From: Terriglobia bacterium
GTDB taxonomy: Bacteria > Acidobacteriota > Terriglobia > UBA7540
Assembly (NCBI GenBank): GCA_030036915.1
Contig: JASHSC010000109.1
Location: 1-8,016 of the forward strand
Length of the DNA stretch: 8,016 bases
Direction of reading: 5' to 3'
Shown here one piece after another: positions 1 through 6,276 of this stretch; position 1 is the first letter of the stretch, and each line of letters starts with the position of its first letter. The notes beneath the pieces were generated by a model. It was not told the DNA's origin. It saw only the letters and a program-made list of their open reading frames with translations, and searched no databases. The translations under genes and the position numbers were made by a program.

Positions 1-571
1 CGCAGCCCGCGGCGCGCAGAGCCTGCACCACCAGCAAGCCGATCATGCCGGTTCCCATCACCACCGCGACATCACCAAGAGAAACCGCGGCGCGCTTCAC
101 CGCGTGCACCGCCACAGACACGGGCTCCACCATGGCCGCCTGCTCAAAGCTCACCGAGTCCGGCAGGCGATACAGGATGCGCGCAGGCAACGCCACGAAC
201 TCCGCAAAGGCGCCGTTCTGCCGGTAGTCCTCGCAGGAGACGCCCAGAACGCGGCGGCGGTCGCACAGGTTTGGCATTCCTCGCTGGCAATACCAGCACG
301 CTCCGCAGGAAATCGTGGAATCGAAGGTGACTCGGTCACCCTTCTTCCAATCGCGGACTTGCGCGCCCACCTCCGCGACGACGCCCGCGGCTTCGTGGCC
401 CATGATCACCGGCGGCAGGCGTCGCCCCGTTGAGCCGTCCATGCCGTGCACGTCACTGCCGCAGATTCCGCACGCGCGCACCCGCACCAGAACTTCGTCA
501 CCCGCGATCTGCGGGTCAGGCGCGTCACCAAAAAGCAGGCGATTGTATTCGACGAGCGTCAGAGCTTTCAC
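1..571 (-). CDS. Zinc-dependent medium-chain alcohol/polyol dehydrogenase, partial (C-terminal half beyond the left edge)
   Basis: Cytosolic NAD(P)-dependent oxidoreductase of the sorbitol/threonine/galactitol-1-phosphate dehydrogenase type, oxidising a polyol or sugar alcohol; the substrate cannot be read from sequence. The visible 190 residues hold the GroES-like catalytic domain and the start of the Rossmann fold. Catalytic zinc ligands are Cys37 (in CGICGSD), His59 and Glu60 (in MGHE). The structural zinc site is Cys89, Cys92, Cys95 and Cys103. The nucleotide loop GTGMIG is at 173-178. Family members are about 345 residues, so roughly 155 are missing off the window, not through mutation. 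An ATG exists at 578-580, but AGAGG (581-585 on the complement) abuts it directly. The GTG at 569-571 lies 9 nt from that site and gives the family-typical N-terminus MKALTLVEYN, so I prefer GTG. It is transcribed divergently from the GH29 gene. The family call is firm; the exact substrate is open. Confidence 0.93.
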   Translation of the reverse strand, partial: MKALTLVEYNRLLFGDAPDPQIAGDEVLVRVRACGICGSDVHGMDGSTGRRLPPVIMGHEAAGVVAEVGAQVRDWKKGDRVTFDSTISCGACWYCQRGMPNLCDRRRVLGVSCEDYRQNGAFAEFVALPARILYRLPDSVSFEQAAMVEPVSVAVHAVKRAAVSLGDVAVVMGTGMIGLLVVQALRAAGC

Positions 572-600
572 AATTCCCATCCTCTCAAAACTCGGTGAAC

Positions 601-606
601 ACTATA
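601..606 (-). promoter_or_regulatory. Candidate -10 box for the dehydrogenase gene
   Basis: On the minus strand this reads TATAGT, 5 of 6 matches to TATAAT, about 30 nt upstream of the GTG start. That fits a short leader containing the AGAGG ribosome site. No convincing -35 box lies 16-18 nt upstream, because that stretch is the hairpin repeat at 615-674. If real, the promoter is weak or activator-dependent. Confidence 0.35.
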
Positions 607-614
607 ACCCAATT

Positions 615-674
615 CCCGCTGTAGCGGCGCTCTATGAGCGTCGCGCTGGCTCTCCACATTCTTCCGAGCTACAA
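615..674. repeat. Dispersed palindromic repeat, copy 1 (right half degenerate)
   Basis: Begins CCCGCTGTAGCGGCG, identical to the left edge of the copies at 2210 and 6117. It then forms a stem-loop GGCGCTC-TAT-GAGCGTC. The expected inverted partner unit is badly eroded, but a terminal CTACA (670-674) sits at almost the same distance from TGTAG (620-624) as in the intact copies: 55 bp, against 54 and 50. It occupies the divergent intergenic space between the dehydrogenase and GH29 genes. Confidence 0.7.
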
Positions 675-675
675 T
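670..675 (+). promoter_or_regulatory. Candidate -10 box for the GH29 gene
   Basis: TACAAT matches TATAAT at 5 of 6 positions and ends 21 nt before the GH29 start codon. The hexamer overlaps the CTACA right edge of the palindromic repeat, so the repeat may supply the promoter. The -35 region (TGGCTC at 17-bp spacing) is poor, matching at 2 of 6 positions. Confidence 0.3.
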
Positions 676-696
676 GCCCAGCCTCAGAGGTGAAAT

Positions 697-2202
697 ATGA
701 AACGGCGACAATTCATGACTCGATCGCTGGCCGCGGGGGCGCTGGCCGGCGGATTCGAAGCGAGCACAGATCCGTTGGTTGCCCGGGCCGCGCAGGAAGC
801 GGCGCAGACTTCGGCTGAAGGCCTTGCACGCTTCAAGGAATTGGCCAAAGCGCTGGACCGCGAAGCCTTGCAGAGGGGATTCCTGCCCGAGGTCGACCCG
901 AGCTACCAGCACGCGCCCGAATCGGCGATCGAAGCGTTCAAGGACCGCAAATTCGGCATCCGCATTCACTGGGGGCTCTACTGCATGATTGGCAGCGACG
1001 CCTCGTGGGCGCTGGCCGGCGCGAACAAGCAGTTCTGGGACATCTACAACGTCTTTTACCAGTTCTTCAATCCCACCAGTTTCGATGCCGACGCGTGGAT
1101 GGATCTCTTTGAGCAGTCGGGCATCCGCTACTTCACCTTCACCACCAAGCACCACGACGGCTTCAGCATGTGGCCCACGCGGACGACACAGGAATCCATC
1201 AAATTGACCTCGCAAGGATTCAGCCACGGCGCGATCGAGAATATCGAGAAGGTCGTGCAGACCTATAGCATTCAGGACGGGCCGTATAAGAAGGATATCG
1301 TGCGCAGCATGGTGGAAGCAGGCCGCAGGAAGAACATGGGCATTGGCCTTTACTACTCGCACGTCGATTGGCACGATCCGTCGTTCGCCTGGGATCCGTT
1401 CAATCTCTACTACGACCCGCGCTTCACGCCCGAATCCGACCCCGCGCGCTGGCAGCGCTTCATCGCGCAGGAGCGCGAGCAGGTGAGCGAGCTGATGTCC
1501 GATTACGGCCGAATCGATTACCTGGATTTTGACATCGGCTGGCCGCAGGTCGCGGCAAAGGACTTGGCCGAAATCACCATGATGGTGCGCAAGCTGCAAC
1601 CCGACGTGATCATTCGCGGGCGTGGCATCGGCGCCTACGGCGATTACTACACTCCCGAGCGGCAGATTCCCGGCGGCCCGTCCAAGGGATTTTGGAAAGT
1701 CATCTACCCCTGCGGCACGGCGTTTTCCTATCGGCCGAACGACGAGTACAAGCCAGCCGAGTGGATCGTCGAAAGCCTGATCGGGATCACCGCCAAGGGC
1801 GGCAATTTTGAAGTTGGCTTCGGCCCCATGCCCAGCGGCGAATGGCCGCCCGAAACCGTGGAGCGTTTGAAGTATGCGGGAGAGTGGCTGCGCGTGAATG
1901 GCGAAGCGATCTACAACACGCGCCCACGCCAGGTTTTTCAGGAAGGGAAGAACACCTGGTTCACATCCAGCAAAGACGGCCGGTTCGTCTACGCCATCAG
2001 CATAGGCTGGCCGGGTGAAACGTTTGCCACTCAGTCCGTCCGCGCCGTGCCCGGTTCGACAATTCGAATGCTCGGAGCCGAGCAGGACCTGAAGTGGCGG
2101 CAGGACGGAGCGACACTGAAGATCGCGATTCCTTCCTCACTCGCCGAGCACAAGCCGTGCCTTCAGGCATACGCGTTCAAAATCCAGACCGAGCCCGAGT
2201 GA
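697..2202 (+). CDS. GH29-family alpha-L-fucosidase-like glycoside hydrolase, Tat-exported
   Basis: Probably a retaining exo-alpha-L-fucosidase that releases fucose from glycans outside the cytoplasm. The 501 residues start with a twin-arginine signal (RRQFMTRS at 3-10, then an Ala/Gly-rich stretch to about 32). Family landmarks follow in order: KFGIRIHWGLY (His91), TTKHHDGFSMWP (His152, His153), YYSHVDWHDP (219-228), and YGRIDYLDFDI, where Asp279 aligns with the nucleophile. TPE (Glu321) follows 42 residues later, the spacing I recall between nucleophile Asp224 and acid/base Glu266 in the Thermotoga maritima enzyme. A Gly-Asn-rich strand (368-377) closes the barrel, and a beta-rich tail runs from about 405 to the end. 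AGAGG lies 6 nt before the ATG. It diverges from the dehydrogenase gene and converges with the GDSL gene. The nucleophile loop differs from the usual WFDG, so substrate preference may differ. The family is firm, the substrate moderately so. Confidence 0.92.
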   Translation: MKRRQFMTRSLAAGALAGGFEASTDPLVARAAQEAAQTSAEGLARFKELAKALDREALQRGFLPEVDPSYQHAPESAIEAFKDRKFGIRIHWGLYCMIGSDASWALAGANKQFWDIYNVFYQFFNPTSFDADAWMDLFEQSGIRYFTFTTKHHDGFSMWPTRTTQESIKLTSQGFSHGAIENIEKVVQTYSIQDGPYKKDIVRSMVEAGRRKNMGIGLYYSHVDWHDPSFAWDPFNLYYDPRFTPESDPARWQRFIAQEREQVSELMSDYGRIDYLDFDIGWPQVAAKDLAEITMMVRKLQPDVIIRGRGIGAYGDYYTPERQIPGGPSKGFWKVIYPCGTAFSYRPNDEYKPAEWIVESLIGITAKGGNFEVGFGPMPSGEWPPETVERLKYAGEWLRVNGEAIYNTRPRQVFQEGKNTWFTSSKDGRFVYAISIGWPGETFATQSVRAVPGSTIRMLGAEQDLKWRQDGATLKIAIPSSLAEHKPCLQAYAFKIQTEPE

Positions 2203-2209
2203 TTTTGCG

Positions 2210-2268
2210 CCCGCTGTAGCGGCGGTCTATGACCGCCGACAATCCGGCACTCATAGAGCGCCGCTACA
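2210..2268. repeat. Dispersed palindromic repeat, copy 2 (complete)
   Basis: A 54-bp inverted pair (2215-2268) behind the shared CCCGC left edge. The left unit has stem GGCGGTC-TAT-GACCGCC. The right unit, read on the complement, is TGTAGCGGCGCTC-TAT-GAGTGCC. It fills most of the 71 bp between the convergent stop codons of the GH29 gene (2202) and the GDSL gene (2274). It could therefore act as a two-way terminator or 3'-end stabiliser, although no T-tract follows either hairpin. Confidence 0.85.
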
Positions 2269-2273
2269 ATTCC

Positions 2274-3542
2274 TCAATTCTGCGTTGCTGATTGCGGCAC
2301 CAGTTCATACGTGCGCGTCTTGGGAAGTGCCGTGGCGCGCTGCTCTTCAACCAATTCACCATCCAGAGCATTCAAATCATCCAAAGTCCGCTGAAGATTG
2401 GGTGCGGTAATTCCTACCAGCGGCACCTGGATCATCCGCCAGCGGCCGTAGTGGACGGTGTTGTGCTTTTCGGTCAAGGTTTCCACTTCCATGGCCTGCT
2501 TGCTCATGGGCGTCGCGAGCTCGGCGAGATTGATTCCTTCCGTGAGTTGCGCGGGCGTAAAGGTTCCGATGGTCTCGTCATCGATTTTGAGCTCATAGTG
2601 CTCGGCCTTGAGGCCGGTAACGCGCAAAGGCTCCTGGTCAAGGGCTTGAACGAAATCCGAGCATCGCATCACCAACGCGGTGAGGGGATCGTTCGGGTCG
2701 AAAGGCATGGGCAATGCCTGATCGGTTTGCTTCCAGGTAAGTCCGTCCGCACTCGACTTCAGTCCGGTGACTTTGGTGTTCGTCGCCTGGACGACGCGTT
2801 TCTTTTTGGCGTTGATTTCCACCGCCGCAACGATGGCGGGCGCGTTCCAGGCCTTCAGAATCGCTTCCGCCATGATCAGGTGCCCCTGCGGCCCCGGGTG
2901 TACGCGGTCGGGCAAGATTCGCTGCGCGAGTTTGGGATCGATGGCATTCGCTTTCTTGAGCAACTCCACGACCGGAGTGTTCAAGTCCGCCACGGTCGCG
3001 CCGATTTTCTGGGCGTAATCCCTCACCCCTTCACCGTAGCGAATAAGCACGGCATTGTACCCGCCCTCGAAATTAGGTGTGCGGGTGACGTCGTCATAAG
3101 GCGAGGGCTCAATCAAGGTGAAATGAATTTGCGGAAGAGCTTTCTGCACCGTCTCGATGATGTGCTGATATCCCTGCATATAGCGCTCGAAAATCTCGTC
3201 ATCGAATGCGCGATACCCGCCGTCGTTCATTCCCAGCATGATGGTCATCACCGTAGGCTGGTAAGGAATCACGTCGCGTTCCAGCCGCACGTCGATGGTC
3301 CCGCCGCCCCCTCCGGAAACGCGGTCGCCGCCCCAGCCGCTGTGCGTAAAGCTCGCCGCCAGCAGCGGGAAGCGCGTTACAACGTAAGTCTCAACGTACA
3401 CGGTGTAAAGCCGCTGATCGGTGATGCTGTCACCGTAAAAGACCACTCGGTCGCCTGATTGAAGCCCGAACGGTGCCTCAGCCCGCGCGGCAACGGGCAT
3501 GGAGAGGCACAACATAACGACCGCAACGCGAAACCATTTCAT
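2274..3542 (-). CDS. Secreted SGNH/GDSL-family hydrolase
   Basis: A serine esterase/lipase-fold hydrolase, exported to the periplasm or outside; a carbohydrate O-deacetylase role is plausible but inferred. It has 422 residues, with a signal peptide at 1-21 (hydrophobic core then AARA, predicted cut before Glu22). The SGNH domain spans about 28-232. Block I is YGDSIT with nucleophile Ser39, block II Gly71-Gly72, block III GMND with Asn106, and block V DRVHP with Asp212 and His215, so all catalytic positions are present. The remaining 190 residues (about 233-422) are a C-terminal extension I cannot assign. It is rich in Lys, Thr and acidic residues, without Cys clusters or membrane segments. 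AGGAG sits 6 nt before the ATG. The gene follows the cupin gene by 28 bp on the same strand and is probably co-transcribed with it. Confidence 0.9.
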   Translation of the reverse strand: MKWFRVAVVMLCLSMPVAARAEAPFGLQSGDRVVFYGDSITDQRLYTVYVETYVVTRFPLLAASFTHSGWGGDRVSGGGGGTIDVRLERDVIPYQPTVMTIMLGMNDGGYRAFDDEIFERYMQGYQHIIETVQKALPQIHFTLIEPSPYDDVTRTPNFEGGYNAVLIRYGEGVRDYAQKIGATVADLNTPVVELLKKANAIDPKLAQRILPDRVHPGPQGHLIMAEAILKAWNAPAIVAAVEINAKKKRVVQATNTKVTGLKSSADGLTWKQTDQALPMPFDPNDPLTALVMRCSDFVQALDQEPLRVTGLKAEHYELKIDDETIGTFTPAQLTEGINLAELATPMSKQAMEVETLTEKHNTVHYGRWRMIQVPLVGITAPNLQRTLDDLNALDGELVEEQRATALPKTRTYELVPQSATQN

Positions 3543-3570
3543 GGATTGCTCCTGAGTAATTTCCCCATCT

Positions 3571-3918
3571 TTACTTCCGCAGGTAATCGTCCGTGCCGTT
3601 CAGCCAGTCGTAGCGGATGGGGCTGAACACATCGATTCCGGTGGAATCTTCCATCGCCAGCGCGCTGTGCGGAACGTTGGAAGGAATCACCAGCACCTCG
3701 CCGGCACGCACCATCACTTCCCGGCCTTCCAGTTCGAATTTGAGTGCGCCGGTCAGGATCATGCTGATCTGCTCCGCCTCGTGGTGGTGCAGCGGAATCA
3801 GGCAATCCTTCGCAAGCCCAAGGTGCGCCACCATTACTTTCTCGCCATACACCAGCTTTCTCCAGAATTTGTCGGTCACCACTTCCTTCCTCACGCTTTC
3901 CCATGCCATGAGCTGCAT
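3571..3918 (-). CDS. Small single-domain cupin protein
   Basis: 115-residue cytosolic protein with one conserved beta-barrel cupin domain; no export signal. Motif 1 is PLHHHEAEQISMILTG (42-57), giving metal ligands His44 and His46 and an acidic/Gln position at Glu49-Gln50. Motif 2 is GEVLVIPSNVPH (73-84), giving His84. These form the usual site for Fe, Mn, Ni or Zn. Small cupins of this type include sugar isomerase-like, dioxygenase-like and ligand-sensing proteins, and sequence alone does not choose between them. A strong AGGAGG (3925-3930 on the complement) lies 6 nt upstream of the ATG, making the start secure. It is first in a probable two-gene unit with the secreted GDSL hydrolase 28 bp downstream, so a role tied to sugar or ester metabolism is possible but inferred. 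Confidence 0.88.
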   Translation of the reverse strand: MQLMAWESVRKEVVTDKFWRKLVYGEKVMVAHLGLAKDCLIPLHHHEAEQISMILTGALKFELEGREVMVRAGEVLVIPSNVPHSALAMEDSTGIDVFSPIRYDWLNGTDDYLRK

Positions 3919-3989
3919 CGCTTGCCTCCTGAAATTTCCAGATCTCTTTCGGAGCCATTCGCCCGGAGTCCGATGCCCCGAACCCTCCC

Positions 3990-4027
3990 GTATCCTACAC
4001 GTATCGGAAGGATTTTCGAGATAAAAT
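3990..4027 (+). promoter_or_regulatory. Possible control region between the divergent cupin and methyltransferase genes
   Basis: The 203-bp divergent gap (3919-4121) holds CGTATC twice, at 3990-3995 and 4000-4005, ten bases apart or about one helical turn. A TAAAAT hexamer at 4022-4027 matches TATAAT at 5 of 6 positions, but no -35 box precedes it at the usual spacing. Nothing else in the gap looks coding or structured. This is a weak candidate for a regulator site plus plus-strand promoter. Confidence 0.25.
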
Positions 4028-4121
4028 GCTTGACGCTTACTTGCACCGGGGCTTGAGGCTCGGCAGCGGGCGCCGGGTCCATGAGAGTGCAGAACTCGGA
4101 TTTCGAGCTACGGACCTTCCC

Positions 4122-4733
4122 ATGTTTTCTACTGTCATCGATTACATCGCGCTATTTTACCTGGTTCTGCTTCTCTGGATTCCGTTCTACTGGCTGGTGT
4201 TCCACACGGCGATCCGCTTCTGGCGGCGAATTGGCAACCGTGCCTTTTGGATCGCGCTTCCCGTCTGGCTGGTTTGTGCAGCGGCGATTATCGTGGGGCA
4301 CAACGAGCTTCTGGCGCGGCGCATCGACCGCGACGCCCTGACCTGGGCCGCGGGCGCAGCGCTTTTCTTCGCGGCGAGCTGGTTAGATGCCCAGACCCGG
4401 CACGCGCTGGGCTGGCGGCGATTGGTGGGTCTTACGGAATTGAACCCGCAGCACCAGTTGAGCATGGTGGTCCGCACGGGAATCTACGCGCGGCTGCGGC
4501 ACCCGCGCTATCTGCTCTACATGCTGATGGTGTTGAGCATGGCCTTCCTCACCGGGGCCCTCGCGATTTTTTTGCTGGCATTTCTGAATATCCTGATGTA
4601 TCAAATCCTCGCACCGCTTGAGGAGCGCAAACTCTTGGATCAGTACGGGCCGCAGTATCGAGACTATCAGCGCGTGGTCCCGCGGTTTGTGCCGCATCTC
4701 GGGCGGCCGCCCGAAGCCCGAATTTCGTCCTGA
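4122..4733 (+). CDS. Isoprenylcysteine carboxyl methyltransferase/phospholipid methyltransferase-like integral membrane protein
   Basis: Predicted inner-membrane protein of the ICMT/PEMT/NnrU-like group, in which the C-terminal half binds S-adenosylmethionine and methylates a lipid-like substrate. The bacterial substrate is unknown. The 203 residues have hydrophobic segments at about 5-29, 40-60, 72-88 and a long one at 130-162. Family signatures are RHPRY (126-130), Glu-Glu in LEERKLLDQYG (166-176), YRDY (179-182) and VPRFVP (186-191). The frame stays open up to an ATG at 4026. I chose 4122 because the extra 32 residues are polar and unlike the family, and the membrane segment begins right after Met at 4122. 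No good ribosome site precedes either start, so this choice is moderate. The next gene starts 13 bp after the stop, implying co-transcription. Confidence 0.85.
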   Translation: MFSTVIDYIALFYLVLLLWIPFYWLVFHTAIRFWRRIGNRAFWIALPVWLVCAAAIIVGHNELLARRIDRDALTWAAGAALFFAASWLDAQTRHALGWRRLVGLTELNPQHQLSMVVRTGIYARLRHPRYLLYMLMVLSMAFLTGALAIFLLAFLNILMYQILAPLEERKLLDQYGPQYRDYQRVVPRFVPHLGRPPEARISS

Positions 4734-4746
4734 ACTGGAGGTTTCC

Positions 4747-5925
4747 ATGGATCGGCGAATTTGTGCTTTCCTCGTATTTGCCCTGGGAGTGACCGCCCAG
4801 GCCCTTTGGGCGCAACAACCGTGCCCCGGTTTTATTGTCGCCATCGGCACGGACGAAGATAAGCTGATGCTGGCCGTCAACGGGGCGGACAACCCGCAAC
4901 AGCAGATCGATGCGCTCGACAAGTTCACTCAGGCGCACCCCGACTCGAAATTCATGCCCTGCGCCCTCGAATACTACGCCAGCGCCAATCTGAAACTGAA
5001 TAATTTCGACAAATCGATTGAATACGCTGAGAAAGACCTGGCGGCGAATTACAAGGACCTGAATCTCTATCTCAATCTCATGCGCGCTTACGCCGGCAGC
5101 ACCAAAGTGAGCGACAGCGTGTTCGGCGTCATCAACAAAGTTCCGGACCAGACCAAGGCGGAGACCGGCAATCCCGTGCGGCCCGCCAAGGCCACGGACG
5201 ATGAGTGGGCGAAAATGCAGAAAGATAACCAGGACCTTGCCAAGGACTGCCACGATTACGCCGTGTGGGCGTTTTTCCAGGTTCTGCCACGCGTCACGGA
5301 CCCGGCCAAGCGCATCGAGGTTCTCGACAACTTCCTCAAGGTTTATCCGGAGCAGGAAAAGGAGAACGCCGGCCAAATTGATCACGCCTACTTTGACGCC
5401 TATCGCATGCAGAGCAACCTTCCGAAGGTTTTAGAATACGGCGACAAGGTGGCGGCCGACGATCCGAACGCCGTGGAGGTCCTGAACACGCTGGGATTGA
5501 TCGAAGAGTTCTACCTCAGCCCGCCGTCAACCGAAAAAGCGGCCGCTTACGCGCAGAAAGCCGAGGCCGCGGCGCAGAATATGAAGAAGCCCGACGGCGT
5601 CGACGAAACGGCTTTCAAAACCGAAATGAACAAGCAACTCGGCATCTCCCACTTGACCCTGGGTTATGCCGCTCTGGTGCGCGCGCAAAAGACCTCAAGG
5701 TTGCAGCCGGCGATTGACGAACTGAAGGCCGCCGGAGGCCTGCTGGAGGGCAATCCCGCGCTCCAAGGGCAGGCGCTTTTCTACCTCGCCAGCGCGTACG
5801 AAATGGGTTATCCGGCCAACCATCGCGGCGCCATGGAGGCGCTGAACAAGGCCGTCGCCTTGCCCGGACCGTTTCAAGGCCAAGCTCAAGCCCTGCTCGC
5901 CAAGGTGAAAGCGGCCGTCAAATAG
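4747..5925 (+). CDS. Exported TPR-like helical-repeat protein
   Basis: 392-residue protein of unknown specific role, probably a periplasmic or cell-envelope scaffold for protein contacts. An N-terminal signal peptide is visible: RR at 3-4, a hydrophobic core to about 20, and a likely cut after ALWAQ or nearby. The mature chain is almost wholly helical, with degenerate tetratricopeptide-like pairs. Examples are about 52-99 (ending in a Leu/Asn-rich segment then FDKSIEYAEKDL), 187-236 (RIEVLDNFLKVYPE and following) and 342-391 (ALFYLASAYEMGYPANHRGA and following). Cys26, Cys72 and Cys168 are scattered and suggest no metal site. GGAGG (4737-4741) lies 5 nt before this ATG, which is why I prefer it to the upstream in-frame ATG at 4618 inside the preceding gene. 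It is probably co-transcribed with the methyltransferase-like gene. The helical-repeat call is good; the function is unassigned. Confidence 0.85.
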   Translation: MDRRICAFLVFALGVTAQALWAQQPCPGFIVAIGTDEDKLMLAVNGADNPQQQIDALDKFTQAHPDSKFMPCALEYYASANLKLNNFDKSIEYAEKDLAANYKDLNLYLNLMRAYAGSTKVSDSVFGVINKVPDQTKAETGNPVRPAKATDDEWAKMQKDNQDLAKDCHDYAVWAFFQVLPRVTDPAKRIEVLDNFLKVYPEQEKENAGQIDHAYFDAYRMQSNLPKVLEYGDKVAADDPNAVEVLNTLGLIEEFYLSPPSTEKAAAYAQKAEAAAQNMKKPDGVDETAFKTEMNKQLGISHLTLGYAALVRAQKTSRLQPAIDELKAAGGLLEGNPALQGQALFYLASAYEMGYPANHRGAMEALNKAVALPGPFQGQAQALLAKVKAAVK

Positions 5926-5962
5926 CCGGGTGGTGTTTACGGGTTGGATAAAGGAGAAGAAA

Positions 5963-5983
5963 CGCCGGGATTCGCGTCCGGCG
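5963..5983 (+). terminator. Possible hairpin terminator after the TPR-like gene
   Basis: CGCCGG and CCGGCG form a perfect 6-bp stem around a 9-nt loop, 38 nt after the stop codon at 5925. No T-run follows, so it is not a standard intrinsic terminator. It could still slow polymerase or protect the mRNA end. The surrounding GC-rich sequence makes chance hairpins common. Confidence 0.25.
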
Positions 5984-6116
5984 CGGCGGCCGGAACGTTT
6001 GTGGAAGTACTCATGAAAGGGTTGATGCCTTGCACAAAGCCGCCGGATTTTTCCACGGCAGTGGCGAGCTTGCGCAACCATAGAGGAATCCTTCCGCGCG
6101 GTCAATTGGAGATGCA

Positions 6117-6171
6117 CCCGCTGTAGCGGCGCTCTGTGAGCGCCGCCGGCGGTCGATAGACCGCCGCTACA
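6117..6171. repeat. Dispersed palindromic repeat, copy 3 (complete)
   Basis: Starts with the shared CCCGCTGTAGCGGCG and runs to CTACA. The left unit has stem GGCGCTC-TGT-GAGCGCC. The right unit, on the complement, reads TGTAGCGGCGGTC then TATC then GACCGCC. The whole 50-bp core (6122-6171) is a near-perfect inverted repeat that could form two adjacent hairpins or one long cruciform. It lies upstream of the mrp promoter. The unit order is the reverse of copy 2: the GCTC type comes first and the GGTC type second. Confidence 0.87.
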
Positions 6172-6206
6172 GAACCTAATGAGAAGCTACGTTCGGCCGT
6201 ATATGT

Positions 6207-6235
6207 TTGACAAACTTTTCGGTGCAATCCAGAAT
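6207..6235 (+). promoter_or_regulatory. Sigma70-type promoter of mrp
   Basis: A perfect TTGACA -35 box (6207-6212), a 17-bp spacer and CAGAAT (6230-6235), 4 of 6 matches to TATAAT. Transcription would begin near 6242, leaving a leader of about 35 nt with AAGAGG just before the mrp ATG. It is the best promoter in the window, and no competing start signal lies between it and the gene. Confidence 0.6.
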
Positions 6236-6276
6236 GAAAGCGCTGGGGCTTTGCAGAAATTTTACGAAGAGGATTC

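Larger units (their letters stand above)
5926..6276. other. 351-bp non-coding gap upstream of mrp
   Basis: I see no credible gene here. The stretch holds a GC-rich hairpin near 5963-5983, the third palindromic repeat (6117-6171), and a promoter at 6207-6235. The part from about 5984 to 6116 has no structure or coding signal that I recognise. A 60-codon TTG-initiated frame runs through it but ends inside the repeat and resembles nothing. Confidence 0.7.

Noticed and set aside
568..1599. Long minus-strand open frame (343 codons) opposite the GH29 gene
   Set aside because: It lies fully antisense to a gene with clear family motifs, has no recognisable domain, and overlaps the divergent dehydrogenase start. 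Long antisense frames are common in GC-rich coding DNA.
2292..3458. Plus-strand open frame of 388 codons opposite the GDSL hydrolase
   Set aside because: The minus strand encodes a complete SGNH protein with signal peptide and all catalytic blocks. The plus-strand translation is Arg/His/Gly-rich and lacks any domain.
3617..4056. Plus-strand frames opposite the cupin gene
   Set aside because: The cupin has both metal motifs and a strong AGGAGG; the opposite-strand translations show nothing.
4026..4121. Extended N-terminus of the methyltransferase-like protein from ATG 4026
   Set aside because: The extra 32 residues are polar and unlike the family. The first membrane helix begins just after Met at 4122. 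It remains possible because neither start has a strong ribosome site.
4618..4746. Upstream ATG for the TPR-like protein, inside the methyltransferase gene
   Set aside because: It would bury the signal peptide 43 residues in. The ATG at 4747 has GGAGG 5 nt upstream and a normal export signal.
5944..6126. 60-codon TTG-initiated frame upstream of mrp
   Set aside because: It has no ribosome site of note, no recognisable content, and its stop codon falls inside the palindromic repeat.
615..6171. The palindromic repeats as a CRISPR array or insertion-sequence ends
   Set aside because: The copies are 1.6-3.9 kb apart with genes between, so there are no regular spacers. No transposase lies between them, and the intervening genes are ordinary chromosomal genes.
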